Shown one piece after another: positions 1-11,942 of a stretch of 64,000 bases of DNA (within the stretch, counting starts at the first letter, position 1; each line of letters opens with the position of its first letter). Both the position numbers and the translations under genes were made by a program. The stretch comes from Heterocephalus glaber (lineage: Eukaryota; Chordata; Mammalia; Rodentia; Bathyergidae). The DNA is taken from positions 5,569,618 to 5,633,617 of the forward strand of contig NW_004624783.1 of NCBI RefSeq assembly GCF_000247695.1, written 5' to 3'. Below the pieces are notes generated by a model, which saw only the letters and a list, made by a program, of their open reading frames with translations, searched no databases and was not told the DNA's origin.

Positions 1-243
1 ATCAACTTGTTTAAAGAAGATTACAAAATGTTATGAGCATAATTTCTGTTTAAAACTATATGTAAAAGAGGTTTGAAGTAGATATAGGAAAATGCTGTGG
101 GTGGTGAAATACTATGACAATTTTTAGTGTGTTTCTATTTCCTAAATTTTCTACAATAAACATTTGTTTTCATTGTATAAAGGAAAAGAAACGAATATTT
201 CTTATGAGAAACTCTGATCACATCTTTACCCTTTTGGAAAGTC

Positions 244-330
244 TTTTTTTTTTTTGGTACTGGGGATCGAACTCAAGTCCTTGCACTTGCGAGGCAGGCA
301 GCGGAATCACTGAGCTCAATCCCCGGGCCC
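244..330 (-). repeat. ID-type tRNA-like SINE
   Basis: T-tract (antisense poly-A), then reverse complements of the B box (gatcgaact) and A box (ctgagctcaat). Flanked by the duplication tggaaagtct at 235-244 and 331-340, which marks an L1-mediated insertion. Confidence 0.9.
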
Positions 331-403
331 TGGAAAGTCTCCTTTTATTTTCACTCCATCCCTTCAGATCTGGGCTAGGTCACTGTACTTGTTTTTCATA
401 CAA

Positions 404-583
404 AGTGGTGGCACTGGGACTGGAGCTCTGGCAGCCCCTCACCTCCCCAAACAGTGCTGGAGACCTACAGAAAAGCTACTGCCCGCCTTGCCTTTCTCTG
501 AGGTCTCTGTGGATCCGGCCTCCGAGCACAGGCCTGCAGTGAAGCACATCACTGCATCAAACAAGTGTAGTCACACCTTCCTT
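404..583 (+). repeat. Left arm of a local inverted duplication
   Basis: Closely matches the reverse complement of 1539-1698, by eye around 80-85 percent. Shared words include ggtggcactggga, aaaagctactgccc, ccttgcctttctctgagg and atcactgcatcaaaca. This arm has a short extra segment near 535-550. No coding function is recognised. Confidence 0.7.
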
Positions 584-660
584 CCTTCCTTTGCAGATTT
601 TGTAGATCATTCTTCAGTCTACTTAGCTTTGTGTGCTCTTCATAAACAAAGTTGAGTCTT

Positions 661-735
661 TTATCTCTGTATCCATACAAAGCCTAGTATATAGCAAGTG
701 CTCAATAGATTTGTTGACCAAATAAATAAATTAGA
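661..735 (+). repeat. L2 3'-end remnant
   Basis: Resembles the L2 tail pattern: 'tgtatcc ... gcctagtatatagcaagtgctcaatagatttgttgacc' is a decayed form of the common L2 ending. Confidence 0.5.
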
Positions 736-1155
736 AAAATAGAAATACACAAAGAAGTAAATTTGCATTTCCCTTATAACACCACTGGAGGGAACCAAAT
801 CCCCAAAAAATAGCTCTAAGGATTTTTTTTTTTTTTTTTTTTAAAAACAAGATTGTTGGCAATCTGAGAAGCCTTCTAGGAGGCATTATCCAGCCCACCT
901 GGCAAGGACTGAATTTAAACCACTGCAATCACATGTCTATTCTAAGATTGGATGGTCCCTCCATATCCCACCTCGTTGTATGTTGTATCTGCTTTATCCA
1001 TTTTAGCACTTAGCAAAAGCAGTTTTATCGGTTCCTTTATCAAATTACATCCCTCGTCTGTATCTTGCCTCCAGGACAATAGAATAAGTTTATGCATAAG
1101 CTCATTTCTACTTCCCTTGCCAGCTCAGTTCCAAACTTTAGATACCTGTTTAGAT

Positions 1156-1225
1156 GAGGACTGGAGGGGTAGCTCAGTGGCACAGTGCTTGGCTGGTAAG
1201 ACCCTGGTTTTTATCCCCAGCAGAG
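1156..1225 (+). repeat. Old, degenerate ID-like SINE
   Basis: Contains ggtagctcagtgg (A box) and a decayed B box (ggtttttatccccag), followed by a GA repeat instead of poly-A. More diverged than most ID copies in the window. Confidence 0.55.
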
Positions 1226-1538
1226 AGAGAGAGATTCATTTAATTAAAAGGCTAACATTCTCCCTTGAATCCCATGTCACTACAGGAAAATCTAATAGGC
1301 AGAGTTCCAGACTTAGAAAAAAACAAAAATTATGTGATGATTAGAAGAGCACTGTCAGATTACTTAGGGTTTCAACACGGTCACACTAAGAAGTCTCTCC
1401 TGAAACCCTAGAATCATGATCTAGAATGAAAGTGGCAGCTGCTTTTAGAAGGGGAACATCATTTAAAGAGCGAGGGACTGTTGCTGATGACAGCAGAGGG
1501 ACAAACAAGTGCACTCCCAGGGCACAGATGCCTCCAGA

Positions 1539-1698
1539 GGAAGATGTGACTAGACTATGTTTGATGCAGTGATCTCCTGTGCTCTGGGGGCTGGGGTCCA
1601 CAGAGACCTCAGAGAAAGGCAAGGTGGGCAGTAGCTTTTCCTGCACTGTGCCGGAGAGCCATAGGGGCTGCCAGAACTCCAATCCCAGTGCCACCATT
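1539..1698 (-). repeat. Right arm of a local inverted duplication
   Basis: Reverse complement of 404-583, with about 955 bases between the arms. Its right edge runs into a MIR, so the duplicated unit appears to include the start of that MIR. On the minus strand the arm is open in the frame reading EKLLPTLPFSEVSVDP; the left arm reads EKLLPALPFSEVSVDP. Confidence 0.7.
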
Positions 1699-1890
1699 CA
1701 CTAATTTGTATGACTTTAAAAAGTTGCTCGAGCTTCCCACTGCCTCTGATGCCTTGTATGAAATAAGAGGATGAAAATTAGAACCTACTTCATCAGATTC
1801 TCATGAGAATTAAATGAGATAATGTTTTTTAAATGCTCAGAATACCCAAACAGTACATAGTAAATGCTCAAAATAGTGTACAGTAAATGC
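1675..1890 (+). repeat. MIR SINE remnant
   Basis: Sense MIR pattern in order: 'aatcccagtgccacc', 'gtatgacttt..aaagttgct', 'gaattaaatgagataatg', then 'cagtacatagtaaatgctca'. Strongly diverged. Confidence 0.65.
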
Positions 1891-2869
1891 TTATGTTACT
1901 CATAAATTCACTCAAATTATGCAGAACATTTCAGCAAAGTGGGCCTGGTGCAGAGTGGGCACTAGGTAAGTGTGGGCTGTTGTTATTTTATGAGAGAAGG
2001 AGCCAGCAGTTAAGAGTTTTTGTATCCTGGGAATGATATATTTCTATCACAAGGCCAGGATATTTGCCAGTTCCTATGCTGTGATTCTGTATTCAGTAAG
2101 TAACCTTCAGTCAGTAACTCCATTCTATGTAAACATTCTGTCAAGGAGAAAATATACTAGCCAGCTGGTTCTGACACAACCACTAGGCTGCACTTTATTA
2201 ATTTAAGATACAAAATAAGGTCACATTTCCACTAGACTTCAATTTGGAGAGACTTTATGCCCCTTCCTGACCAAGTAGAGTCCCTTCTCGACCAGGTATT
2301 AGGACTTTCCAGGGGTCCTTTCCCCATGAATATGCTTTAGGAGCAAGGGTTTGTTGGAGTCAATGAACAGGAATTGAATGTGAAGCACTCACTGTGTACC
2401 CAGCACAGCCAAGGCACCGTGGGCACACAGTGAATAAACCCCGTCCAGCAGTGACAAAGCAGTGAGTTCAAAGAATATCAGAGGTGGACACTGAGAAGCT
2501 CTAAGAAGAAAAGCAGAGCGAAAAGTGAGAGGAACCTGTGCGCGGATGGGGAAAGGTGAATACAATTTTAAAGGAGCCAGTAACAGCAGGAGCAGGAGGA
2601 CACCGCTGGCTTAAGAGCCAGATCAGTTAGCTTTGTTGTGCCCCAAGCTGGGTTATTCTCCACCCTTTACCTCCCCTGCTGCTGAACTCACAGGCATCCC
2701 AGGATAGGGATACCCACCGCCTGGAGCAGCCCTCCCACACGCATCTTCTTCATCCTGGAAATCCATACACAGCCTCTGAAGGAGACCACGGAGGCCAGAA
2801 CCCCCACTTCCAGGTCCATCCCTCTCCATCCTCTCTCCCCTCCCCCATCTTCTTTTCAACCACAGGCAG

Positions 2870-3050
2870 AGCCAGGTGTGGTGGAGCATGCCTTAATCCC
2901 AGCACTCAGGGAGGCTAAAGCCAGAGGATTGCTGCGAGTTTGAGACCAGCCTGGGGTACATAGTGAGTTCAGGGCCAGTATGAACTACATAGTGAGACCC
3001 TGTCTCAAAACAAACAAACAAACCCCAAAACCAAAACCAGAAAAAAAAAA
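2870..3050 (+). repeat. B1 SINE (7SL-derived)
   Basis: Starts gccaggtgtggtggagcatg, contains cagcactcagggaggc and ends accctgtctc with an A-rich tail. The middle holds an internal near-duplication (ctacatagtgag-type word twice). A perfect 14-bp target duplication, tcaaccacaggcag, lies at 2856-2869 and 3051-3064. Confidence 0.92.
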
Positions 3051-3185
3051 TCAACCACAGGCAGGAAGGAAGAGCTTCCTGACCCCAATAGGCCTTCAAG
3101 TCAAACTGCCCAATGTGGATTTATTTCCTAGGGTCTGGGGCCTTCTACCTCAGCCTCTGTCATCTGTTACAAGAGTATACTCATC

Positions 3186-3347
3186 CAGAGGTCAACAAAT
3201 TTTCTCTGCAAAGGGCCAGAAAGTATTTTCGGTTTGTGAACCATATAGATTTCTGCTACATGGATTTTTGTTTTAGTTTTACAATACATTAAAAATGTTT
3301 TTTTATAACATTAAACAGGCCTCAGGCCATCATTTGGCAGCCCCTAT
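3186..3347 (+). repeat. hAT-Charlie-like DNA transposon remnant
   Basis: Starts with cagaggtcaacaaattttct and 'gcaaagggccag', and ends 'catttggcagcccctat'. The ends form a weak terminal inverted repeat. This matches a common nonautonomous mammalian hAT element in overall pattern; the exact subfamily is not certain. Confidence 0.5.
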
Positions 3348-4734
3348 CCTAATACATTTATAGGTTACTTACATTAAAATCAATAAATCATTCTCATAGT
3401 TGATAAAGCAGTATTTCATTAGTTTATTCTTGGCAGTTAATTCACCATTCACAAGATACAACCATCTGCTGCATGGGATCATGTGTAAGACCCAGCGCAT
3501 ATTAGGCACTCAATTTGTTGCAGGGTAAGAAAACTCTATTTTTTGAACCACGGTTTGTCTCCATGGTTCCTCCTCTTCAGGAGGGAATTACCTACCATGA
3601 AAGGAAGTCTGTGACAGAACCGTGGCTGTGGAGGGTGACAGCCCATGGCGTGGATGGCAGGAGACACAGGGAGAGTGACATTGCTCTGAGGAAGACGCAG
3701 ATGAGGAAGGGAAGCTGAGGAAACAGTAGGTGGGAGGAGGAACGGGAAGCAGGGAGTAGACAGCATGAGAGGCGACCAGTGCCACACATACCTGTGGCAG
3801 AGTGGATAAAGTCTTGCAAATCAACAAGATTGCTAATACTCCATTTTAAATTATTGGTATTGGTAAAATATAAACCCTTTCCAGATTCCAAACCTGCACT
3901 CTGTGGCCCTTTCTTTTTCTTCACAAGCAAGACTATGACTAACTTCCAAGCAACAGGATTTACTGGAAGATATGAGCAGATCAAAGAAGGAAAGGATTTG
4001 TTGAAGAGGGAGGCTCTGGAAGGCAGTACTGGCTGCCCAGCTTGTCTGCCACTCTTTGAATCATCAGGCAGCACCCCTGGCTGGCAAGAGTCCAAGAAGA
4101 CAACTTCTGGCTGGCCTCAGCTGGGAGGACACCTTAACAGGACACCTTGGGATCCATTTCTATTAGAGGAGGGCAGCTCCCCAAAGCAGACTGGGGTGTA
4201 TGACCAGAAAGGGGGGCCACAGGACAGGCAAAGCAACAGACGTCCACTGCGTGCTACATATCCACATCGCCCGTGAGTGGAACTAAGGGACTGAGAAAGA
4301 GGGCAAGGATCCACATTCCTGTCATGTGCAGGAGAAGGGAGCAAGCATAGAAGGTTATTGTTCAGTGGAAAAGGGACTCAGAGCTAAAGGTGATGCTGAG
4401 AAATGAGTCCCTAGAAATTCACAGAAGGAATTTCCCAAGATGTTGGAAGGAACTTGAATAACATTAAAATTTAGATTATATATTATTTCCCTTAACATGT
4501 AACCCTAGTGAATCTATAAAACAAAGGATCAGATCCAGCACCTCCAGGGTCATTACCTGAGCATCCAGTCAACACCTGCCATATAAATGTTAACACAGGT
4601 CCCTTTATCTAATAAATTAGAGTCCTTCAATATGGGATCTAGGATTTGGAATTATGGAAGAGTCTTAGATTTTCCATGCATTCACTTTATTTACCTGCCC
4701 ATCGGGCTCTAGGCTTAGTTCTCAGCTGTGTTCC
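3348..4734. other. No gene or clear repeat recognised
   Basis: Mixed-composition sequence with several overlapping short reading frames on both strands. None carries a recognisable domain and codon use is not gene-like. Parts may be very old repeat. Confidence 0.35.
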
Positions 4735-4920
4735 CTAGATCAGCATAGCAGCAGGATCAGCTGGGAACTTGTTAAAAACACTAATTCTAATGCCCCATCA
4801 CCGAGCCACCACTACAGAAATTCGGGGTGAGGAAGGGTTGGGGGGGCTGCAAGCAGTCGGTGGTTAAACAAGCCCCCCACCAAGTGCTTTTCATTCAGGC
4901 TCAATTTTAAGAACCCTGTT
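4735..4920 (+). repeat. MER5A-like hAT DNA transposon remnant
   Basis: Follows the MER5A pattern: 'gcaggatcagctgggaacttgtta', 'aaacactaattct..gcccca', 'aaacaagcc..ccaccaagtg' and 'ttaagaaccctgttc'. Nonautonomous and decayed. Confidence 0.6.
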
Positions 4921-5280
4921 CTAAGGGTCACAGATGGTTAGTAAAGAGCAATTGGTTTCCACTCATCTGTTTGATCTCACGCAAATCTCTGCTGAAATTT
5001 AGACTATTTCCTTCCTTTATGTACCAAGTCGTAATGTTTCCATGAACCTGCATCCTGCCGCACAGGAGTGGATTTCCACAGTCTACCCCTAGAATTATGT
5101 CACTGTTGCAAAGACTGAATTTTCCTTCTCCTCACAGTCAGTCCCAGCTATAGTTTGATGCCAGTCTTCCCCTATTATTTCCTGAGATTGTGAGGGGTGT
5201 TACCAGTATCTAATCTCTTCCTCAACTATTCTTGCCCATAACTTTAATGCCTCTGTCCCTACTGGTAGTAGGACACATCT

Positions 5281-5459
5281 TTATTTTTTACTGGTACTGG
5301 GGACTGAACCCAGGTCTTTCATACTGAGTTATATCCCCAACCTTTTTTCTTAATTTTTATTTTGAGACAGGATCTCTCTAAGTTGCCCAGATGGAATTCA
5401 AACTTGAGATCCCTCTGCCTCAGCCCCTCTCAGCACTGGAATTACAGGAGTGCACCAAT
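5281..5459 (-). repeat. B1-ID dimeric SINE (B1-dID type)
   Basis: Read on the minus strand, a B1 unit (ctgtaattcc..cctcag..gagatcc, ctgtctc-like end) is followed by an ID unit (gggttcagtccccagtacc). Imperfect 12-bp flanks taggacacatct / taggatacctct may be the target duplication. Confidence 0.75.
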
Positions 5460-6690
5460 TAGGATACCTCTAAAATTCTAATGATTCTAGGTAATTCAGA
5501 GGACAGAGAGTAATTAGCTCACAGAGCCTGGGAACACTCTCTGGCCTCATGATAGTAATCAACATCCTGGAAGAGACAATATGCCATCTGAAGCTTAGTT
5601 CAAAAGAGCACATATTGGCCATGGCTTATGCAAATTCAGAGCTAATTATTCCATTGCAGTATTTTCTCAATTTTCTCCTACTTTACCCCATTTTCAGTGC
5701 CCTAACAACCCAATCCCAGAAGAAACTATGAAGAGGTTATCAGGAGAGACACAGCAAGCCTTCCAGCGGGAGCTCCAAGACACCATTTGTTCCCTAGAGG
5801 AAGCCAGAGTTGTATTCCTTCTCACTGGATCTGGTGCCTTAGGACATACAGCACTTTCCCACAGTCAGGGCCCACCTAACATCGTGGGATGTCCCACAAC
5901 ATCAGTAACTGAACCAAATACTGCAATCACATAAGCTGCACTGACTAAGGATGGTGGACACAAGTCTCAGAAAAAGGGGTAGCACATTATCACTAGGCAG
6001 TCCAGGTATGGTAATCAAGAAATACAGCCTGTTCGAAGGCTGGACAGCAAAGAGAAGTGTCAGTCAAAGCATTTAAAGGGAGGCTTCTCAAGCCCAGCTT
6101 GAACACGCAGTGTTATGTCCTCATGCGTGACATAGGCCTGTTCCGTTTCAGGACTGCTGTCTGTCCTCCTCACCATGCACAGGGGACAGCTCTGACTCTG
6201 TGAGCCTTGGGCTCCTTTTCTTTTTTATAGTTTTGAAACAAAATTGAGATCATACAATAGTTATATTATATAGTTTGTGTTTTCACTTCCTAATTCACAA
6301 CATTTTCAGGCCATTGTAGATCTTTCTACATTAGCAATTTCTTGACTATGTTGAGTTTCCCTGTAAATAAATCAGCATCAGAATATAACTAACCACAATA
6401 TAAATAACCCTACAGAGATGTTTATGTTCTAGAATGCAATGCCTTCTTACTTCAGTCTACCATTTAGAAATATTCCATTTCTAAATATTGATAAAATATC
6501 AATATAGAAATAATTCCCTTTGTTCCATTTGATATTCAGATATTGAATTCAATTATTATTTTCATACAGTATTAGCACCTGAGGATAGGGTCTTCTTCAT
6601 TGCATTTGTCTCTGATATTTTTGCCAAATCTTTACTGTCCAATTTTTCTCTGTCAATTTCATGAACAGCTTATGGCTAAATTTCTTTCTT
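5460..6690. other. No gene or clear repeat recognised
   Basis: Short frames only. The stretch around 6230-6560 is AT-rich and may be old L1, but no diagnostic motif is convincing. Confidence 0.3.
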
Positions 6691-6776
6691 TCTTTCTTTT
6701 TGGTGCTGGGGATCAAACTCGGGTCCTTGTGCTTACGCAGCAGGTGGCGAAACCACTGAGCTAAATCCCCGGCCCC
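6691..6776 (-). repeat. ID-type tRNA-like SINE
   Basis: Antisense tail is a (tttc)n run, followed by ggtgctggggatcaaactcg (B-box side) and actgagctaaatccccgg (A-box side). The tail has evolved from poly-A into a simple repeat. Confidence 0.88.
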
Positions 6777-6813
6777 TCTTTCTTTTTTACTCAACCTGAG
6801 AGTCTTGTGCTTT

Positions 6814-6918
6814 GTTGTTGTTGTTATTGTTGTTGTTGTTATTTGGTACTGGGGATCAAACTCAGGACCTTGCGCTTTCGAGGCAGGCGGTGGAACCACT
6901 GAGCTAAATCCCCGGCTC
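6814..6918 (-). repeat. ID-type SINE with (GTT)n tail
   Basis: A (gtt)n tract replaces the antisense poly-A tail. The body runs from ggtactggggatcaaactca to gagctaaatccccggct. Perfect 13-bp target duplication agtcttgtgcttt at 6801-6813 and 6919-6931. It lies only about 40 bases from another ID copy in the same orientation. Confidence 0.92.
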
Positions 6919-7444
6919 AGTCTTGTGCTTTTTGATAGATATTTTTAGAGCATTCACGGATATCATGAGAAAAGTTATACTTGATCTTTGTTCTGCCTAT
7001 TTATTTTATGGTTTCTATTTTTAATATTTGCTTCTTTCTTTTTTCTTACAGTAATCAAATTTACTTATTTCTCCATTCATGATTCGGAAATTTTTACCAT
7101 CTTGTTTTCTATTTGAACTTAATTTAAAAATGTATTAGTATATTTGAACTATGCTTCTGTTTCATTAATTTTTAAAAACCATACAAGTAAAACATAAATA
7201 TTTTGAATTTAAAAAGTTCAAATGTGCATGTACCAATTCCACACAAGGAATGTAAACATTATGTACTGCAAACATGTACAAATGAAAATAGATTTTTAAA
7301 AAGACCAAAAGGCCAAATAAGACCAAAGTACATACAGTGAAAAAAATGTAAGTTTCCTTCGTGATGCCCAATCTTACCACTCCTGACCCCAACAGGGAAC
7401 TACTACCTGAACTTCACTGTGCACTTATTCAAACCTTTACTCGG

Positions 7445-7492
7445 TGTGTGTGTGTGTATGTGTTTGTGCGCATGCACATGCGCACACAGGTT
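7445..7492. repeat. (GT)n-rich microsatellite
   Basis: Tract of gtgtgtgtgtgtatgtgtttgtg followed by alternating pyrimidine-purine gcgcatgcacatgcgc. The second part is self-complementary and could form left-handed or hairpin DNA. Confidence 0.8.
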
Positions 7493-7559
7493 TGATATTT
7501 TAAAAACAAATAGGATCAATATGCATGTTTTCCTGTTACCATATTGCTTCTTTCATTTA

Positions 7560-7915
7560 ATAATAGATTTCATTGTAAGTACTATATCAGTACTTACATG
7601 TGTGTCCATGATTGTAAACACCTCTCTGCTGATAAATGTTTAATTTGATCCCTATTTTTTACTATAACAATGCTCTAATAAAAAAACTTATATACATATT
7701 TGTAAACCTGTGCAAATATTTTTATGGTTTTAATACCTAGATGTGAAATTACTGAGTCAAAAAGTATGCACATTTAATTTTTTAATAGCTACTACCAAAT
7801 TATCTTTCAAAAGTTATACCAGTTTATAACCCTAAAAATCTCTCTGGGTGTACCCGTTGCCTCAGGGTGTACCATCACTAATGTTGGGTTTTAGCAATCA
7901 TTGAAAGCTTTGCCT
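7560..7915 (-). repeat. Old L1-like 3' fragment
   Basis: Resembles antisense old L1 sequence: 'tctctgctgataaatg', 'tttatggttttaatacctagatgtgaaattactgagtcaaaaagtatg', then 'accagtttataaccc'. The family is not resolved. Confidence 0.45.
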
Positions 7916-8066
7916 ATATGATGGTTGAAATTATTTTACGTAAGTGCTTTAATTCAGAGCTCTTTGATGGACAGTGAGGTTGTGAGTCTTTCCATACTTA
8001 CTGATGCTTTGGAATATGTGAGCTCCCTCTACTTTTTCCTGTATTTCCTGTATTTCGACCCCTTGT

Positions 8067-8159
8067 CTTTTTTTTTTTTTTTTTTGGTACCAGTGATTGA
8101 ACTCTGGACTTTCCGCTTGCAAGGCAGGCGGCAGCACCACTGAGCTAAATCCCCAGCCC
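8067..8159 (-). repeat. ID-type tRNA-like SINE
   Basis: Long T-tract, ggtaccagtgattgaactct, gcttgcaaggcaggcggcag, then ctgagctaaatccccagcc. Reads as an antisense ID element with moderate divergence. Confidence 0.88.
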
Positions 8160-10740
8160 ATGCATGTCTCATTTATCCTCTTTTCATATAAATTTGTAGC
8201 TACTCTTTTTATTATGGATGTTATTCCTTTGTCTAAAATATTTGCTGAAAATTTAAATTCATGAATCTGTAGCCTGACTTTGTAATTTATTTATGGTGGC
8301 TTTTGTCCTAAAAAGTTTAATATTTTGTAGGATTCAAATCTGTGAGCCTTTTCCTTCATAGCTTCTGGGATTCATGTCTTCCTACTATACTGAACAATTA
8401 CAAAGAAGGTCTAATTTTTCACAGTAATTTTAAAATTCATATTTTTTAATTTACATGGAGTAAAATTCTCTTTGGGGTATACCACACTGTGAGCTTGAAC
8501 AAATTTATGCATCTGTATAACACCAACAAAAACACAGAATAATACTACCATCCCTAAAACTCATTCCTTCCCTTCCTCCTACACCAGCCTGGGCAACAAA
8601 ATATTTTTAAGGAATTTTTCATAAAATGGAAACATAAAGATGTAGCCTTTTTTTGAACTGCTTTCACTTAGCATAATGCAATGACCGCCATCTGTGTTGT
8701 GTAAATAAGTTTGCTTCTTTTTACTGTGTACTATTACTGTATTCTATTACATGGAAGTACAATAATTTGTTGGTCCATTTATCAACTAAAGGAAATTTAA
8801 ATTATTTCTGATTGGGGCAATTATAAATAAAGCCATTATGAATATTCCATTAGATTTTTAGTGAACATAAGTTTTTGTCCCTTTTGGCTAAATACCTAGG
8901 GGACTAACAGATCATATAGGGTGAGTGTGTGTGTAACTTTGTAAACTGTCAAACTGTCTTCCCAAGCAGCTATACTCTTTTTCTAGTTGCTCTGCACTTA
9001 GTATTGTCAAGTTTTTTAAAAAACACACACAAATTCTAATAGGCAGGTAGTGGTACCTCATTGTAGGTTTGATTGTGTTTTCCTAATAATCAATAATTTC
9101 AAGTATCTTTTTGTATACATATTTGCCTCCCCTATACATCTCTTTGGGTAATGTGTCTGTTCAAGTCTTTTGCTCATTTAAAAATTTGGTTATTTACTTT
9201 TTTGTATTGAATTTTAAAAGTTATTTTCTAATACAAATCTCCAACCATATATATAATTTGCAAATATTGCTTCCAGCCTATAGTTTTTCTTCTCACTTTA
9301 AAGTGTCTTTTGCAGAGAAATTTTTAATGTATTGGAAGTTATTATTATTATAATTATTTAAAAAGCCTAACTTTTCTGCTTTTGGTATCATAACTAAGAA
9401 ATCTTTGCCTAACTGAAAAACATGTACTTTTTTCCTGATGTTTCATAGTTCTGGGTTTTACATTTAGCTCTATGTTCCATTTGAATCACAATTTTATAGG
9501 TGGTGCAAGGTGTGAACAGTTGTTTGTCTATAAATTGCAACTGCTTGAAAACTGTGCACTGAAAAAAACTATCCTTTCTCCACAGAATTTTTGCACAATT
9601 GTCAAAAATCAGCTGGCCAATCTGATTCATTTCTGGAGTATCTCTTCTGCTCCATCAATTTATGTTTCTATTTTTTTACTAGTACCACTCTGTCCTAATC
9701 TCTGTAGCTTTAGATTAATTCTTGAAATCAAATAAAATGCGTCCTCCAATTTTATTCTTTTGAAAAATTGTTTTTAGTTCCTCTGTTTTTCCATATCAAT
9801 TTAGATATGATATCTATAAAAGTCATAATCCTATTAGGATTTTGATTAGAACTACACTGAATCTATGTATCAGTTTGAAGAGAATTGACATTTACACAAT
9901 AGTGAGTCTTTCAGTTTATGGAAGGCTGCATTTATTTAGGCATATGTTGACTTTTACCTGTGTTTTGTAGTTTTATGTACACAGACATTACATATTTTAT
10001 TAAATGTATACTAAATGTTTTTTCTTTTTTTGGTAATAGCTTTGGTAGTAATACTTTTTAGTTGTTCATTGTTATTACATAGAAACTCTACTGATTTTTG
10101 TATATTGACCTTGTATCCTGAAACCTTACCAAAATCACTTCTTAGTTCTAGTAACTTTTTGGTAGATTCATTATAATTTTCTAAATAGACAATTATGTTT
10201 GATAATATTTCTACTTTTCCAATCTAGATGCCTTTTCTACCTAATTGCTCTGATTAAAACCTCAGTAAAATGTTGACTAAAAGTAGGAAGGTGAACATCT
10301 ATCTTTGGGTTATTTTCAGTCTTACAGAGTAAGCATTCTGGTTTTGACCCTTAAATGCAATGTAAGTTTTTTCATAGAAGCTATTTATCAAATTAAGAAC
10401 CTTCCTTTCTATTCTTAGAAATAATGACAAAATCTGGAGTTTTGCCAGATACTTATTCTACATCTATTGAGATTATTAATCTCAATATGGAATGTTATTC
10501 TATACTTTAATTTTTATTTTTATGCTTAGCTCTCTAAACCATCTAGAATTTATTTTTATACCATACATAAAAGTGATTGAACTTTATTTTCCCCCAAAAT
10601 GATTAAGATAACTGTTAAACACTCTAAAAATTGTCTATCATTTCCCCCACTCACTTGAAATGTAACTTTTATCAGGTACTGAACTCTTAACATATAGGTT
10701 GCTCTGTTTCTGGACCATTTCTTTTGTTCCACCAATTTAT

Positions 10741-10825
10741 TTATTTATTTAGGTACTGGGGATCGAACTTAGGTCCTTGCACTTGCGCAGCAGGCAGTGA
10801 AACCACTGAGCTAAATCCCCAGCCC
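10741..10825 (-). repeat. ID-type SINE inside the antisense L1
   Basis: (attt)n tail, ggtactggggatcgaactta, then ctgagctaaatccccagcc. Perfect 17-bp target duplication ttgttccaccaatttat at 10724-10740 and 10826-10842. The duplicated bases are L1 sequence, so the SINE is younger than that L1. Confidence 0.94.
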
Positions 10826-11849
10826 TTGTTCCACCAATTTATAGGACTATTCCTATGTCAACAGACACTGAATCAACTACTAATCCTTTAGGATACGTTT
10901 TGATATTTACTAAAAAAAAAAAGGGTTTCCTGCTGTTTTTCTTTTTCAAATGAACTTGAATCAGCTTGTCAAATTCCATATAAAAACCTATTGTTATACT
11001 GGGTAGGACAGCATTAAATTTATAATTTTTGTAACTACTATTATTTTGTAGCACCTGATTTTTCTGTTAAGCAACAGTATTGTTTTCCCGTTTATTTGGG
11101 CCTTTATCTGTGAATTTCAATTCAGTTACATGCTTTTCTTCATTAAGCTGTCTAATTACCCTACCAATCTTACTAGCTCTAAAGTTTTTAAGGTATTTCT
11201 TGGATTTTTTTTTAGGTACATGGGAATATAGTCTACAAAAACAGGTATACATCTTTTCTTTCCAATATATACATATCTTACTTTTGCTTTTTAAAAATTA
11301 TTTCATTAAATGGAAGATCTAGTTCACCGGTTAAATGGTAGTAGTAGAATTTGTCCCGCATTGTTCCTAATTTCAATGGGAATGCTTCAAATATTTCATC
11401 ATTAAGCATTACGTTTGCTATAGATTTTTGTTGTTACTTTTCAAGTATGAGATAATTTCTTCTATGACTCATTTGCTAAGAATTTTTTTAAAAAATAGAA
11501 TAATCGTTTTCCTCTTCAGAGAACACAATGAATTCTAGTAATATATTTTCTACTGAAAAACTCAACTTGGGAAAAAGTCAACAACTTGGGTATGATGCAG
11601 TATTCTTTTAAAGCACTGCTGGACTTAGCTACTGTATTTGTACTTATGTTTATAAGTAAGATTAAACTCCCACTCCCGTTTTTGACACTTTTTATCTGAT
11701 TTCAGAAGCAGGGTAACAGCAGCCTCTTATGAATGAAAAATTGTCCCGTGTGTGTTATGAACAAAAACCACTTGTTAAGCATGGGAAATAATAAATAGTA
11801 CCTTCATTTTAGTAGCTGTAAATTGCAAAACTACTTCGGTCTGGTTCTA

Positions 11850-11942
11850 TTTTTTCTTTTTTTGGTGCTGGGGATCAAACTCAGGTCCTTGCACTTACGG
11901 GGCAGGCAGGGGGCGGAACCATTGAGCTAAATCCCTGGCCCT
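11850..11942 (-). repeat. ID-type SINE inside the antisense L1
   Basis: T-rich tail, ggtgctggggatcaaactca, a slightly expanded gcaggcagggggcgg segment, then ttgagctaaatccctggcc. Antisense ID copy. Confidence 0.88.

Noticed and set aside
3779..4276. 165-codon plus-strand frame
   Set aside because: No recognisable domain. A minus-strand frame of similar length (3592-4095) overlaps it, and there is no splice or promoter support. Likely chance.
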